Source: Pseudomonadota bacterium
GTDB lineage: Bacteria > Pseudomonadota > Gammaproteobacteria > Burkholderiales > Burkholderiaceae_B
Direction of reading: 5' to 3'
DNA length: 5,106 nt
Assembly (NCBI GenBank): GCA_023432075.1
Contig: JAEYVD010000107.1
Location: 1 to 5,106, forward strand
The stretch's first letter is position 1. Every line of letters starts with the position of its first letter. This document shows, piece after piece, positions 1 through 5,106 of the stretch. Below the pieces are notes generated by a model, which saw nothing but the letters and a program-made list of their open reading frames with translations, did no database searches and was not told the origin of the DNA. The position numbers and the translations under genes were made by a program.

Positions 1-2
1 CA

Positions 3-36
3 TTGCCACATATCCGTCATGTTTGCGCTGCACAAT
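3..36 (+). promoter_or_regulatory. Putative PhoB-dependent promoter (Pho box 3-20, -10 at 31-36)
   Basis: TTGCCACATATCCGTCAT at 3-20 reads as two 7-bp half-sites (TTGCCAC, CCGTCAT) separated by the 4-bp A/T spacer ATAT. Against the E. coli Pho box consensus CTGTCATAWAWCTGTCAY it matches 14 of 18 positions by hand count. After a 10-bp gap comes CACAAT (31-36), 4/6 to the sigma70 -10 TATAAT. In PhoB promoters such as E. coli phoA the box replaces the -35 element and the -10 starts 10 bp downstream, as here. No conventional -35 is correctly spaced to this -10. Transcription would start near position 43, giving a leader of about 50 nt. The box begins at the window edge, so further upstream half-sites cannot be seen. 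The pattern is seen; PhoB control is inferred. Confidence 0.62.
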
Positions 37-66
37 GAAAAGGTTTTCATAACAGGCAACAATGCG

Positions 67-83
67 GATCTAACAATTAGATC
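67..83. repeat. Perfect inverted repeat (7-3-7) in the operon leader
   Basis: GATCTAA (67-73) and TTAGATC (77-83) are perfect inverted copies around the trinucleotide CAA. The dyad sits downstream of the predicted promoter and ends 11 nt before the ATG at 95. It could be an operator for a dimeric repressor, or in RNA a small 7-bp hairpin next to a weak ribosome-binding site. The sequence does not decide between these, and a short AT-rich dyad could also be chance. Confidence 0.5.
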
Positions 84-94
84 TACGAGACAGC

Positions 95-1150
95 ATGTCA
101 TCCATCGTTCTGGATAACCTCACCAAACAGTATGCCGGCGCGGCGGCGATCCAAGGCGTGAGCTTCACGGTTCCGGCCGGCAGCTTCACCGTCCTGCTCG
201 GTCCGTCCGGTTGCGGCAAGTCGACGACGCTGCGCATGATCGCCGGCCTGGATACGCCCACGTCGGGCAGCATCCGCATCGGCGACCGCGACGTCACGCA
301 ATTGCCGCCGGCCAAGCGGCGCATCTCCATGGTGTTCCAGTCGTACGCGTTGTTTCCGCACCTGACGGTGCGCGAGAACATCCTGTTCGGCCTGAAGGTG
401 CGCAAGGAGCCCGCCAAGGACTTCGACCGCCGCCTGCAGCGCGTGGCCAGTCTGCTGGGCCTGACTCACCTCCTGGACCGCAAGCCGTCGCAACTGTCGG
501 GCGGGCAGCAGCAGCGCGTGGCGCTGGGCCGCGCGGTGATTTCCGAGGCGCCGGTCTGCCTGATGGATGAACCCCTTTCCAACCTGGACGCGCAGCTGCG
601 CCACGAAATGCGCCGCGAGATCCGCGCGCTGCAGCAGAGCCTGGGCATCACCATGGTCTATGTGACGCACGACCAGACCGAGGCGATGAGCATGGCCGAT
701 CAGGTGGTGCTGCTGCGCGGCGGCCAGATCGAACAGCACGACACGCCTGACGGCCTGTATGCGCGGCCCGCCAGCGAGTTCGCGGCGCGCTTCATCGGCA
801 CGCCGCCCATGAACCTGATCAACCTGGCACAGCAAGCAGGCGGCACGGTGATCGCCGGCACGCAAGGCCCGGTCATCGCGAACGCCCCGGCCGGCGCCGT
901 GAAACTGGGCGTGCGTCCGGAACACATCCGCATCGACGGCGACGGCAGCGCCGCCACCGTGGAAAGCGTCGAGTACTTCGGCGCGGACTCCATCGTGGTG
1001 TGCCGCATCGGCGACACGAGCGGCGTGGCCGTGCGTGTCGGCGGCCACCTGCGCGCAAGCGCCGGCGAGCCGCTGCGCCTGTCCTGGCCGGACGGGCAAC
1101 AGCATTTCTTTGCCGCCGATTCGGCGGTCATCAACACCGACGGGCGCTAA
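95..1150 (+). CDS. ugpC: UgpC/MalK-type ABC transporter ATP-binding protein
   Basis: This is the cytoplasmic ATPase that powers the importer encoded downstream. All nucleotide-binding motifs are intact: Walker A GPSGCGKST (residues 36-44), Q-loop Gln82, signature LSGGQ (134-138), Walker B ending in Asp158 with catalytic Glu159, D-loop SNLD (162-165) and switch His192. Residues from about 240 to 351 form the C-terminal TOBE/MalK-like regulatory region, with the family motif VRPEH at 273-277. The 351-residue length fits UgpC/MalK (E. coli UgpC 356). ATG at 95 is the only usable start, because an in-frame stop lies at 71-73. Its Shine-Dalgarno is poor: only GAGA at 87-90, four bases from the ATG. 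The gene is first in the operon, 33 nt before the binding-protein gene. CUT1 ATPases look alike across substrates, so 'Ugp' rests on the neighbouring genes. Confidence 0.93.
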   Translation: MSSIVLDNLTKQYAGAAAIQGVSFTVPAGSFTVLLGPSGCGKSTTLRMIAGLDTPTSGSIRIGDRDVTQLPPAKRRISMVFQSYALFPHLTVRENILFGLKVRKEPAKDFDRRLQRVASLLGLTHLLDRKPSQLSGGQQQRVALGRAVISEAPVCLMDEPLSNLDAQLRHEMRREIRALQQSLGITMVYVTHDQTEAMSMADQVVLLRGGQIEQHDTPDGLYARPASEFAARFIGTPPMNLINLAQQAGGTVIAGTQGPVIANAPAGAVKLGVRPEHIRIDGDGSAATVESVEYFGADSIVVCRIGDTSGVAVRVGGHLRASAGEPLRLSWPDGQQHFFAADSAVINTDGR

Positions 1151-1166
1151 AACAAATAGCCCACAC

Positions 1167-1177
1167 AGGAAAGGAAA
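1167..1177 (+). promoter_or_regulatory. Strong ribosome-binding site of the binding-protein gene
   Basis: The purine run AGGAAAGGAAA lies 6 nt before the ATG at 1184 and contains two overlapping GGA cores. It is far stronger than the sites of the two genes on either side. This fits the usual need for excess periplasmic binding protein over membrane components, and it fixes 1184 as the start. Confidence 0.8.
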
Positions 1178-1183
1178 CACACC

Positions 1184-2479
1184 ATGCGACGCATCGTACT
1201 CAAGACCCTGGCCGCCAGCCTGGCCGCCGCCTGCCTGTCTCTGCCTGTGCAGGCGCAGAACAAGCCCGTCGAGGTCGAGTTCTACTACCCGGTTGCCGTC
1301 GGCGGCCCGATCACCAAAATCGTTGATGACATGGTGACGGACTTCCAGAAGGAAAACCCCAACATCAAGATCAAGCCGATCTACGCCGGTTCGTACCAGG
1401 ACTCCATCGCCAAGGCGCTCACCGCGCTCAAGGGCGGCACCCCGCCGCAGCTCGCGGTGCTGCTGTCCACCGACATGTTCACGCTGATCGACGAGGACGC
1501 CATCGTCCCGATCGACGGCCTGGCCAAGACCGACGCCGACAAGAAGTGGCTGGGCGGCTTCTATGACGCCTTCATGCAGAACAGCCGCACCGGCGGCCAC
1601 ACCTGGGGCGTACCGTTCCAGCGCTCGACGATCGTCATGTACTACAACAAGGATCTCTTCAAGGCCGCCGGCCTGGATCCCGAAAAGCCGCCCAAGACCT
1701 GGGCCGAGCTGGTCGAATACGGCAAGAAGCTGACCAAGCAGGACGCCTCGGGCAACACCACGCAGTGGGGCATCGAGATTCCGTCGGGCGGCGCGTTCGC
1801 GTACTGGCTGTTCCAGGCGCTGACCACGCCCAACGGCGCGATCCTGATGAACGAAGCCGGCAACGAGGTCTACCTGGACAAGCCGGCGGTGGTTGAAGCG
1901 GCCCAGTTCTGGCGCGACCTGTCGGCCAAGCACAAGATCATGCCGACCGGCACGATCGACTGGGGCACCACGCCCAAGGACTTCCTGGAAAAGAAGGCCG
2001 CCATGGTGTGGACCACCACCGGCAACCTGACCAACATCCGCAAGAACGCCGACTTCCCGTTTGGCGTGGCGATGATGCCGCAGCAAAAGCGCGGCGGCAG
2101 CCCCACGGGCGGCGGCAACTTCTACATCTTCAAGAGCGGCACGCCGGAGCAGCAGGCAGCGGCGCTGAAGTTCGCGCAGTGGGCCACCACGCCCGAGCGC
2201 GCGGCCGACTGGAGCATCGCCACGGGCTACGTGGCCGTGACGCCGGCCGCCTGGGAAACCGAGAAGATGAAGAAGTACGCGCAGGAAGTGCCGGCCGCCA
2301 CGGTCGCGCGCGACCAGCTGGAAGTCAGCGTGGCTGAATTCTCCACGCATGAGAACCAGCGCGTCACCAAGACCCTGAACGACGCCCTGCAGGCGGCGCT
2401 GACGGGTTCGAAGACGCCGCAGCAGGCCTTGACCGACGCGCAGCGCGAGTCCGATCGCATACTGCGTTCCTACAAGTAA
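1184..2479 (+). CDS. ugpB: UgpB-like periplasmic substrate-binding protein
   Basis: This extracellular solute-binding protein (family 1) delivers ligand to the membrane permeases. The 431-residue precursor opens with a Sec signal peptide: Arg2-Arg3, a hydrophobic core at 4-20, and a probable AxA-like cleavage VQA|QN after residue 24. It is not a lipoprotein, since no lipobox Cys is present. Resemblance to E. coli UgpB (438 aa), from my memory of that sequence, runs end to end: AGLDPEKPPKTW (162-173), GNLTNIR (280-286), MMPQ (297-300), TGY (347-349) and KTPQQAL near the C-terminus. By that alignment the E. coli G3P contacts Tyr65, Ser144, Trp169 and Tyr346 correspond to Tyr71, Ser148, Trp173 and Tyr349. 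Glu89 becomes Ser95, however, and the Arg397 position is Thr unless a two-residue gap is allowed. The ligand may thus be G3P, a glycerophosphodiester or a related compound. Confidence 0.88.
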   Translation: MRRIVLKTLAASLAAACLSLPVQAQNKPVEVEFYYPVAVGGPITKIVDDMVTDFQKENPNIKIKPIYAGSYQDSIAKALTALKGGTPPQLAVLLSTDMFTLIDEDAIVPIDGLAKTDADKKWLGGFYDAFMQNSRTGGHTWGVPFQRSTIVMYYNKDLFKAAGLDPEKPPKTWAELVEYGKKLTKQDASGNTTQWGIEIPSGGAFAYWLFQALTTPNGAILMNEAGNEVYLDKPAVVEAAQFWRDLSAKHKIMPTGTIDWGTTPKDFLEKKAAMVWTTTGNLTNIRKNADFPFGVAMMPQQKRGGSPTGGGNFYIFKSGTPEQQAAALKFAQWATTPERAADWSIATGYVAVTPAAWETEKMKKYAQEVPAATVARDQLEVSVAEFSTHENQRVTKTLNDALQAALTGSKTPQQALTDAQRESDRILRSYK

Positions 2480-2494
2480 CCGCCCCCAAGCACG

Positions 2495-3370
2495 ATGAGC
2501 CGCTCTTTGAATGCGCTTTATGGCTGGCTGCTTCTGCTGCCAGCCATCGTGCTGCTCGCCGCCTTCACGCATTACCCGGCGGTGGCGACGCTCTGGCACA
2601 GCTTTTTCTCCACGCCCAAGGGCGCGCGTCCTGCCCGCTTCGTCGGGCTGGAGAACTACGCCGTCATGCGCGACGATCCGGTGTTCTGGCAGTCGCTCTG
2701 GAACAACCTGTGGTTTGCGCTGGGCACCATTCCCACCTCGATCGGCATCGCGCTGATCATGGCGCTGTGGGTGAACCGCAACCTCGCCGGCCGCGGCTTT
2801 CTGCGCATGGCGTACTTCACGCCGACGGTGCTGCCCATGGTGGCGGTGGCCAACATCTGGCTGTTCTTCTACACGCCGCAATACGGGCTGATCGCGCAGG
2901 TGATGGGCTGGTTCGGATCGCCCGGACCCAACTGGCTGGGCAACCGCGAGACCGCGCTGCCCGCGCTGATGCTGGTGACCGTGTGGAAGGAATCCGGCTT
3001 TTTCATGATCTTCTATCTGGCGGCGTTGCAGACGGTGTCGCCGTCGCTGCGTGAAGCGGCCATGCTGGAAGGCGCATCGCGCTGGCAGTACTTCCGGCGC
3101 GTGCTGTGGCCGCTCTTGATGCCGACGACGCTTTTCGTGCTGATCAACGCGCTGATCAACGCGTTCCGGCTGGTCGACCATGTGGTGGTGATGACGCGCG
3201 GCGGCCCCGACAACGCCAGCACGCTGCTTCTGTACTACATCTACCAAGTGGGATTCAGTTTCTGGGACACGGCCTACGCCGCGACCCTGACCGTCGTGTT
3301 GCTGGTGGTGCTGGCGCTGACCGCGCTGATCAAGTTCCGCTGGCTGGACCGCAGGACGCACTACCAATGA
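2495..3370 (+). CDS. ugpA: UgpA-like ABC transporter permease
   Basis: This is one half of the inner-membrane channel of the importer (binding-protein-dependent transport, MalF/UgpA branch). At 291 residues it matches E. coli UgpA (295) and shares its C-terminal ending (-HYQ here, -RYQ there). About six membrane segments can be read at roughly 11-30, 72-93, 106-126, 155-177, 210-227 and 258-281. The cytoplasmic EAA coupling loop that contacts the ATPase is intact: Glu187-Ala-Ala, Gly193, Pro206 and Pro210. The ATG at 2495 lies 15 nt after the ugpB stop and has no recognisable Shine-Dalgarno, only a C-rich stretch, so translation probably depends on ribosomes finishing ugpB. No other Met occurs before residue 58, which supports this start. 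The stop overlaps the next gene by 4 nt. Assignment to the Ugp subgroup rather than generic CUT1 rests on the resemblance and the context. Confidence 0.88.
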   Translation: MSRSLNALYGWLLLLPAIVLLAAFTHYPAVATLWHSFFSTPKGARPARFVGLENYAVMRDDPVFWQSLWNNLWFALGTIPTSIGIALIMALWVNRNLAGRGFLRMAYFTPTVLPMVAVANIWLFFYTPQYGLIAQVMGWFGSPGPNWLGNRETALPALMLVTVWKESGFFMIFYLAALQTVSPSLREAAMLEGASRWQYFRRVLWPLLMPTTLFVLINALINAFRLVDHVVVMTRGGPDNASTLLLYYIYQVGFSFWDTAYAATLTVVLLVVLALTALIKFRWLDRRTHYQ

Positions 3371-4167
3371 AAGACAAGCTCGATACCCTGGGCGCCTGGG
3401 CGCTGGGCCTGTTGTGGATCCTGCCGCTCGCCTACGCCATGTGGGCGGCCTTCCATCCGCCGGCCTACGCAACGCGCTTTGACCTCTTTGCGCCGCTGAC
3501 GCTGGACAACTTCGTACGGGCCTGGAATGCGGCGCCGTTTCCGCGCTACTTCCTGAACACGTTCGTGCTGGTCACGATGGTGCTGGCCGCGCAGCTCGTG
3601 CTGTCGACGCTGGCCGGCTACGCGTTCGCGCGCTTCGAGTTCCGCGGCCGCGACTTCGTCTTCATGCTGGTGCTGCTGCAGCTGATGATCATGCCGGACG
3701 TGCTGCTGGTGGAGAACTACCGGTCGATGAGTCTCCTGGGCGTGCGCGACACGGTGTTTGCCATCGGCCTGCCGTACTTCGCGTCGGCCTTCGGCATCTT
3801 CCTGTTGCGCCAGACCTTCAAGACGGTTCCGCGCGAACTCGAGGAAGCGGCGCGCATGGAAGGCGCGAACCCGCTGCAAGTGCTCTGGAAGGTGTACGTG
3901 CCGCTCGCCAAGCCGATCTACGTGGCCTACGGGCTGGTGTCGGTCAGCCATCACTGGAACAACTTCCTGTGGCCGCTGATCATCACCAACTCGGTCGAGT
4001 CCCGGCCGCTGACGGTCGGCCTGCAGGTGTTCTCGTCCACGGACCAGGGCATCGACTGGTCCGTGATCACCGCCGCGACCCTGATGTCGGCCGCGCCGCT
4101 GCTGATCGCGTTCCTGCTGTTCCAGCGCCAGTTCGTGCAGTCGTTCATGCGGGCGGGGATCCGCTAA
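3367..4167 (+). CDS. ugpE: UgpE-like ABC transporter permease
   Basis: This is the second channel subunit (MalG/UgpE branch), expected to pair with the UgpA-like permease. The ATG at 3367 overlaps the preceding TGA as ATGA, with AGGA at 3353-3356 as a plausible Shine-Dalgarno 10 nt upstream. The frame stays open much further 5', but that extension lies inside the ugpA gene in another frame and has no permease character. The 266-residue product is slightly shorter than E. coli UgpE (281). Hydrophobic segments lie near 8-29, 62-85, 98-118, 130-150, 185-206 and 233-255. The EAA loop is intact: Glu160-Ala-Ala, Gly166, Pro179 and Pro183. A short periplasmic motif, LDNFVRAWN (46-54), after the first segment is typical of this permease branch. 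It is the last gene of the operon, ending 23 nt before a terminator; no ugpQ follows. Confidence 0.9.
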   Translation: MKDKLDTLGAWALGLLWILPLAYAMWAAFHPPAYATRFDLFAPLTLDNFVRAWNAAPFPRYFLNTFVLVTMVLAAQLVLSTLAGYAFARFEFRGRDFVFMLVLLQLMIMPDVLLVENYRSMSLLGVRDTVFAIGLPYFASAFGIFLLRQTFKTVPRELEEAARMEGANPLQVLWKVYVPLAKPIYVAYGLVSVSHHWNNFLWPLIITNSVESRPLTVGLQVFSSTDQGIDWSVITAATLMSAAPLLIAFLLFQRQFVQSFMRAGIR

Positions 4168-4190
4168 GGTCCGCGCGCTGGATGCGCCGC

Positions 4191-4218
4191 AAAAAAACCC
4201 CGCTCAGGCGGGGTTTTT
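4191..4218. terminator. Bidirectional intrinsic terminator between convergent operons
   Basis: CCCCGC (4198-4203) and GCGGGG (4208-4213) form a 6-bp G/C stem around the tetraloop TCAG. It is flanked by seven A (4191-4197) and five T (4214-4218), which can extend the stem and give a U-tract on either strand. It lies between the ugpE stop (4167) and the stop of the convergent minus-strand gene (4238), so it can end both transcripts. Confidence 0.9.
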
Positions 4219-4237
4219 CATTGGGTGGGCCGGCGCG

Positions 4238-4555
4238 TCAGTATCCGACGGTCAGGCCCGGCAGGTCCACCGTGATGCGTGGACGCTCCAGCGCCAGCGC
4301 CAGGTGCTCGGCAAATTCGCGGGCTTCCTTTTCGTCGGTGGACAGCGTGTCGTAGCCCAGCGCGTCGGCCACACCCAGCACCTTGTCCAGCAACAGGACC
4401 TTGCCGCTGGGGCGCAGCGGCTCGCAGCCCAGGGTTTCCCAGGCGCTGTCGAACCAGTCGCGTGCATCGGCCTGGCGTTGCGGGGAGGGCTCGACGTTCG
4501 CGGACAGGTCCAGCGAACGGCGGGGGTCGAAAACGATGGTGATGTCGCTGCGCAT
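4238..4555 (-). CDS. Hypothetical protein, 105 aa, family not recognised
   Basis: I do not recognise this family. The product is soluble and acidic, with no signal peptide or membrane segment. It begins with a short beta-like stretch (DITIVFD, 4-10). A Trp-containing helical region follows (about 26-42, DWFDSAWETL). The centre, around 50-69, reads KVLLLDKVLGVADALGY. A probable amphipathic helix rich in Glu/Ala/Leu (72-90) precedes a final beta-like end, ITVDLPGLTVGY. Only one cysteine (44) is present, and I see no catalytic motif or DNA-binding pattern. GGAG (complement of 4565-4568) lies 9 nt before the ATG at 4555 and supports that start. Coding reality rests on this ribosome site, the balanced composition and the fit between two terminators; the plus-strand frames opposite it read as arginine/alanine-rich noise. 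It follows the DUF1840 gene in the same direction at 82 nt, with a hairpin between. Confidence 0.72.
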   Translation of the reverse strand: MRSDITIVFDPRRSLDLSANVEPSPQRQADARDWFDSAWETLGCEPLRPSGKVLLLDKVLGVADALGYDTLSTDEKEAREFAEHLALALERPRITVDLPGLTVGY

Positions 4556-4598
4556 GGGAAAAAACTCCGTCAGAAGGCGTCAGGCCAACAGGGTAGGC

Positions 4599-4629
4599 AA
4601 AAAACGCCGGACAGATTGTCCGCCCGGCG
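4599..4629 (-). terminator. Intrinsic terminator after the DUF1840 gene
   Basis: Read on the minus strand, CGCC then GGACA (from 4629 down to 4617, with a 4-nt bulge) pairs with TGTCCGGCG (4613 down to 4605) across a 3-nt loop. Six T (complement of 4599-4604) follow directly. It lies 9 nt after the DUF1840 stop codon. The bulge weakens the stem, so partial read-through into the downstream 105-aa gene is plausible. Confidence 0.72.
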
Positions 4630-4637
4630 ACATATTC

Positions 4638-4985
4638 CTACCAGCCCCGCGACACCTCCCAGGTGACCTCGGCGCCCGCCGCCTGCGACTGGCGCATCAT
4701 GTCCAGCAGGGGAAAGGCGCGTTCCTTCAGGCCGACCATGCGCGCCATCGGGGCGACGGCCGGCTTGTCGTCGTCTTCCTCGTCCTGGCCTTCGTGGGCA
4801 TGCTGGTACTCGTCGATCGCGCGTTCGATGCCGCTGATGGCCGGTCCCAGTTGCTCGACGGTGAAAACGCCGCGTTCGGGGATCTTGTCGCCGATGGGCT
4901 TGCCTGCCGCCTGCAGCAGGGGGCCGGCGTGGTCGGTCAGCATCAGGACTTCGGCCGCGACCTTGGAGTGAAAAGTGATCAGCAT
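4638..4985 (-). CDS. DUF1840 domain-containing protein
   Basis: This is a small cytoplasmic protein of 115 residues whose beginning (MLITFHSKVAAEVLML) and overall layout match my recollection of DUF1840, a family of unknown function largely from betaproteobacteria. The N-terminal part (1-30) has a beta strand followed by a helix, with TDHAGPLLQAAGK at 17-29. The middle (about 43-63) is a helix. Then comes a highly acidic linker (65-73, EGQDEEDDD). The C-terminal part (82-111) carries KERAFPLLDMMRQSQ and ends VTWEVSRGW. The ATG at 4985 is preferred over the in-frame ATG at 5024: GGGAG (complement of 4994-4998) sits 8 nt upstream of it, and the family begins with MLITF. The role is unknown; nothing links it to the transporter except position. 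Conversion to a function would be a guess. Confidence 0.87.
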   Translation of the reverse strand: MLITFHSKVAAEVLMLTDHAGPLLQAAGKPIGDKIPERGVFTVEQLGPAISGIERAIDEYQHAHEGQDEEDDDKPAVAPMARMVGLKERAFPLLDMMRQSQAAGAEVTWEVSRGW

Positions 4986-5020
4986 ATTCTGGTCTCCCAC
5001 AATGATTACCTTAGCTACGT

Positions 5021-5049
5021 ACACTACCGCAACGTCCCCATGATGCCAA
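5021..5049 (-). promoter_or_regulatory. Candidate sigma70 promoter of the DUF1840 gene
   Basis: On the minus strand TTGGCA (complement of 5044-5049, 5/6 to TTGACA) is followed after exactly 17 bp by TAGTGT (complement of 5021-5026, only 3/6 to TATAAT). The start site would fall near 5014, giving a leader of about 29 nt that contains the GGGAG ribosome site. The good -35 and spacing support it; the poor -10 keeps confidence low. An alternative pair, TTGCGG with GGTAAT at 16 bp, is also possible. Confidence 0.35.
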
Positions 5050-5069
5050 CTGGCGCCCTCAAATCAACT

Positions 5070-5106
5070 ATGATTCAGGGGTTTCCCGTGACAGCAGGCG
5101 CCGCGC
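5070..5106 (+). CDS. Possible 5' end of a divergent gene, cut by window edge
   Basis: An ATG at 5070 and a GTG at 5088 share one frame that stays open to the end of the window. The GTG is the better start: AGGGG (5077-5081) lies 6 nt before it, and it would read V/M-T-A-G-A-A. Only six codons are visible, too few for any function. TATGAT at 5069-5074 also resembles a -10 box, which would compete with translation starting at 5070. The gene would be divergent from the DUF1840 gene, with about 100 nt between the starts. Confidence 0.3.
   Translation, partial: MIQGFPVTAGAA

Noticed and set aside
35..73. Two tiny upstream frames in the leader (ATG at 35, five codons; ATG at 62, three codons).
   Set aside because: The first lies before the predicted transcription start and neither has a ribosome-binding site or a regulatory codon run, so they look like chance.
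3106..3366. An 87-codon N-terminal extension of the second permease.
   Set aside because: This stretch is ugpA read in another frame and is rich in Asp/Arg/Ala with no membrane character. The ATG at 3367 overlapping the ugpA stop gives a normal UgpE-like N-terminus.
98..3472. A 1,124-codon open frame on the minus strand opposite the transporter genes.
   Set aside because: It lies antisense to three clear genes with full family motifs, and its product is dominated by Arg/His/Gln/Ala repeats with no domain. Long antisense frames are expected where codon third positions are mostly G or C.
4279..4666. Plus-strand open frames opposite the 105-aa gene.
   Set aside because: They lack ribosome sites and read as Arg/Ala/Pro-rich sequence, and one runs through the hairpin terminator at 4599-4629. 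The minus-strand gene has a proper start context and balanced composition.
4986..5024. A longer start (ATG at 5024) for the DUF1840 protein, adding 13 residues.
   Set aside because: The ATG at 4985 has a well-spaced GGGAG and gives the family-type start MLITF; the extension would place the start codon on top of the candidate -10 region.
1..5106. Search for mobile elements, CRISPR repeats, tRNA/rRNA and novel defence-type systems.
   Set aside because: No terminal inverted repeats, target duplications, spaced direct repeats, tRNA-like cloverleaf or toxin/nuclease motifs could be seen, and base composition is even across the window apart from the AT-rich leader.

Overview
The window looks like chromosomal DNA from a GC-rich betaproteobacterium. 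Strongly G/C-biased third codon positions and a DUF1840-type gene, a small family I know mainly from Burkholderiales, point to Bordetella/Achromobacter-like Alcaligenaceae. That placement is inference; no rRNA or other taxonomic marker is present.

Positions 1-4167 (+ strand) hold one complete ABC-importer operon of the sn-glycerol-3-phosphate (Ugp) / carbohydrate CUT1 class. The order is ATPase (95-1150, UgpC/MalK type), periplasmic binding protein (1184-2479, UgpB-like), permease (2495-3370, UgpA-like) and permease (3367-4167, UgpE-like). Gaps are 33 and 15 nt, then a 4-nt ATGA overlap, so the four genes are very probably co-transcribed. The binding protein would capture ligand in the periplasm, the two permeases form the inner-membrane channel, and an ATPase dimer drives transport. 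No ugpQ phosphodiesterase follows. The order C-B-A-E differs from E. coli ugpBAECQ.

The 94-base leader carries the most informative regulatory signal. An 18-bp sequence at 3-20 matches the PhoB 'Pho box' consensus at 14 of 18 positions. It is followed 10 bp later by a -10-like CACAAT at 31-36, the same geometry as E. coli phoA. Phosphate-starvation control of the operon is therefore a specific, testable inference. A perfect 7-3-7 dyad at 67-83 lies between the predicted transcription start and the first ATG.

The operon ends at an intrinsic hairpin (4191-4218) that is U-tracted in both directions and is shared with the convergent minus-strand genes. On the minus strand, a DUF1840-family protein (4638-4985) is followed by its own hairpin terminator (4599-4629). 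Next comes a 105-residue protein of unknown family (4238-4555) that is boxed in between the two terminators. The last ~120 bases (4986-5106) hold a candidate promoter for the DUF1840 gene and possibly the first codons of a divergent gene cut by the window edge. I see no mobile elements, tRNA/rRNA, CRISPR or phage signatures. The transporter is a known class. What may be new is its ligand specificity, since two G3P-contact residues of E. coli UgpB are not conserved in place.
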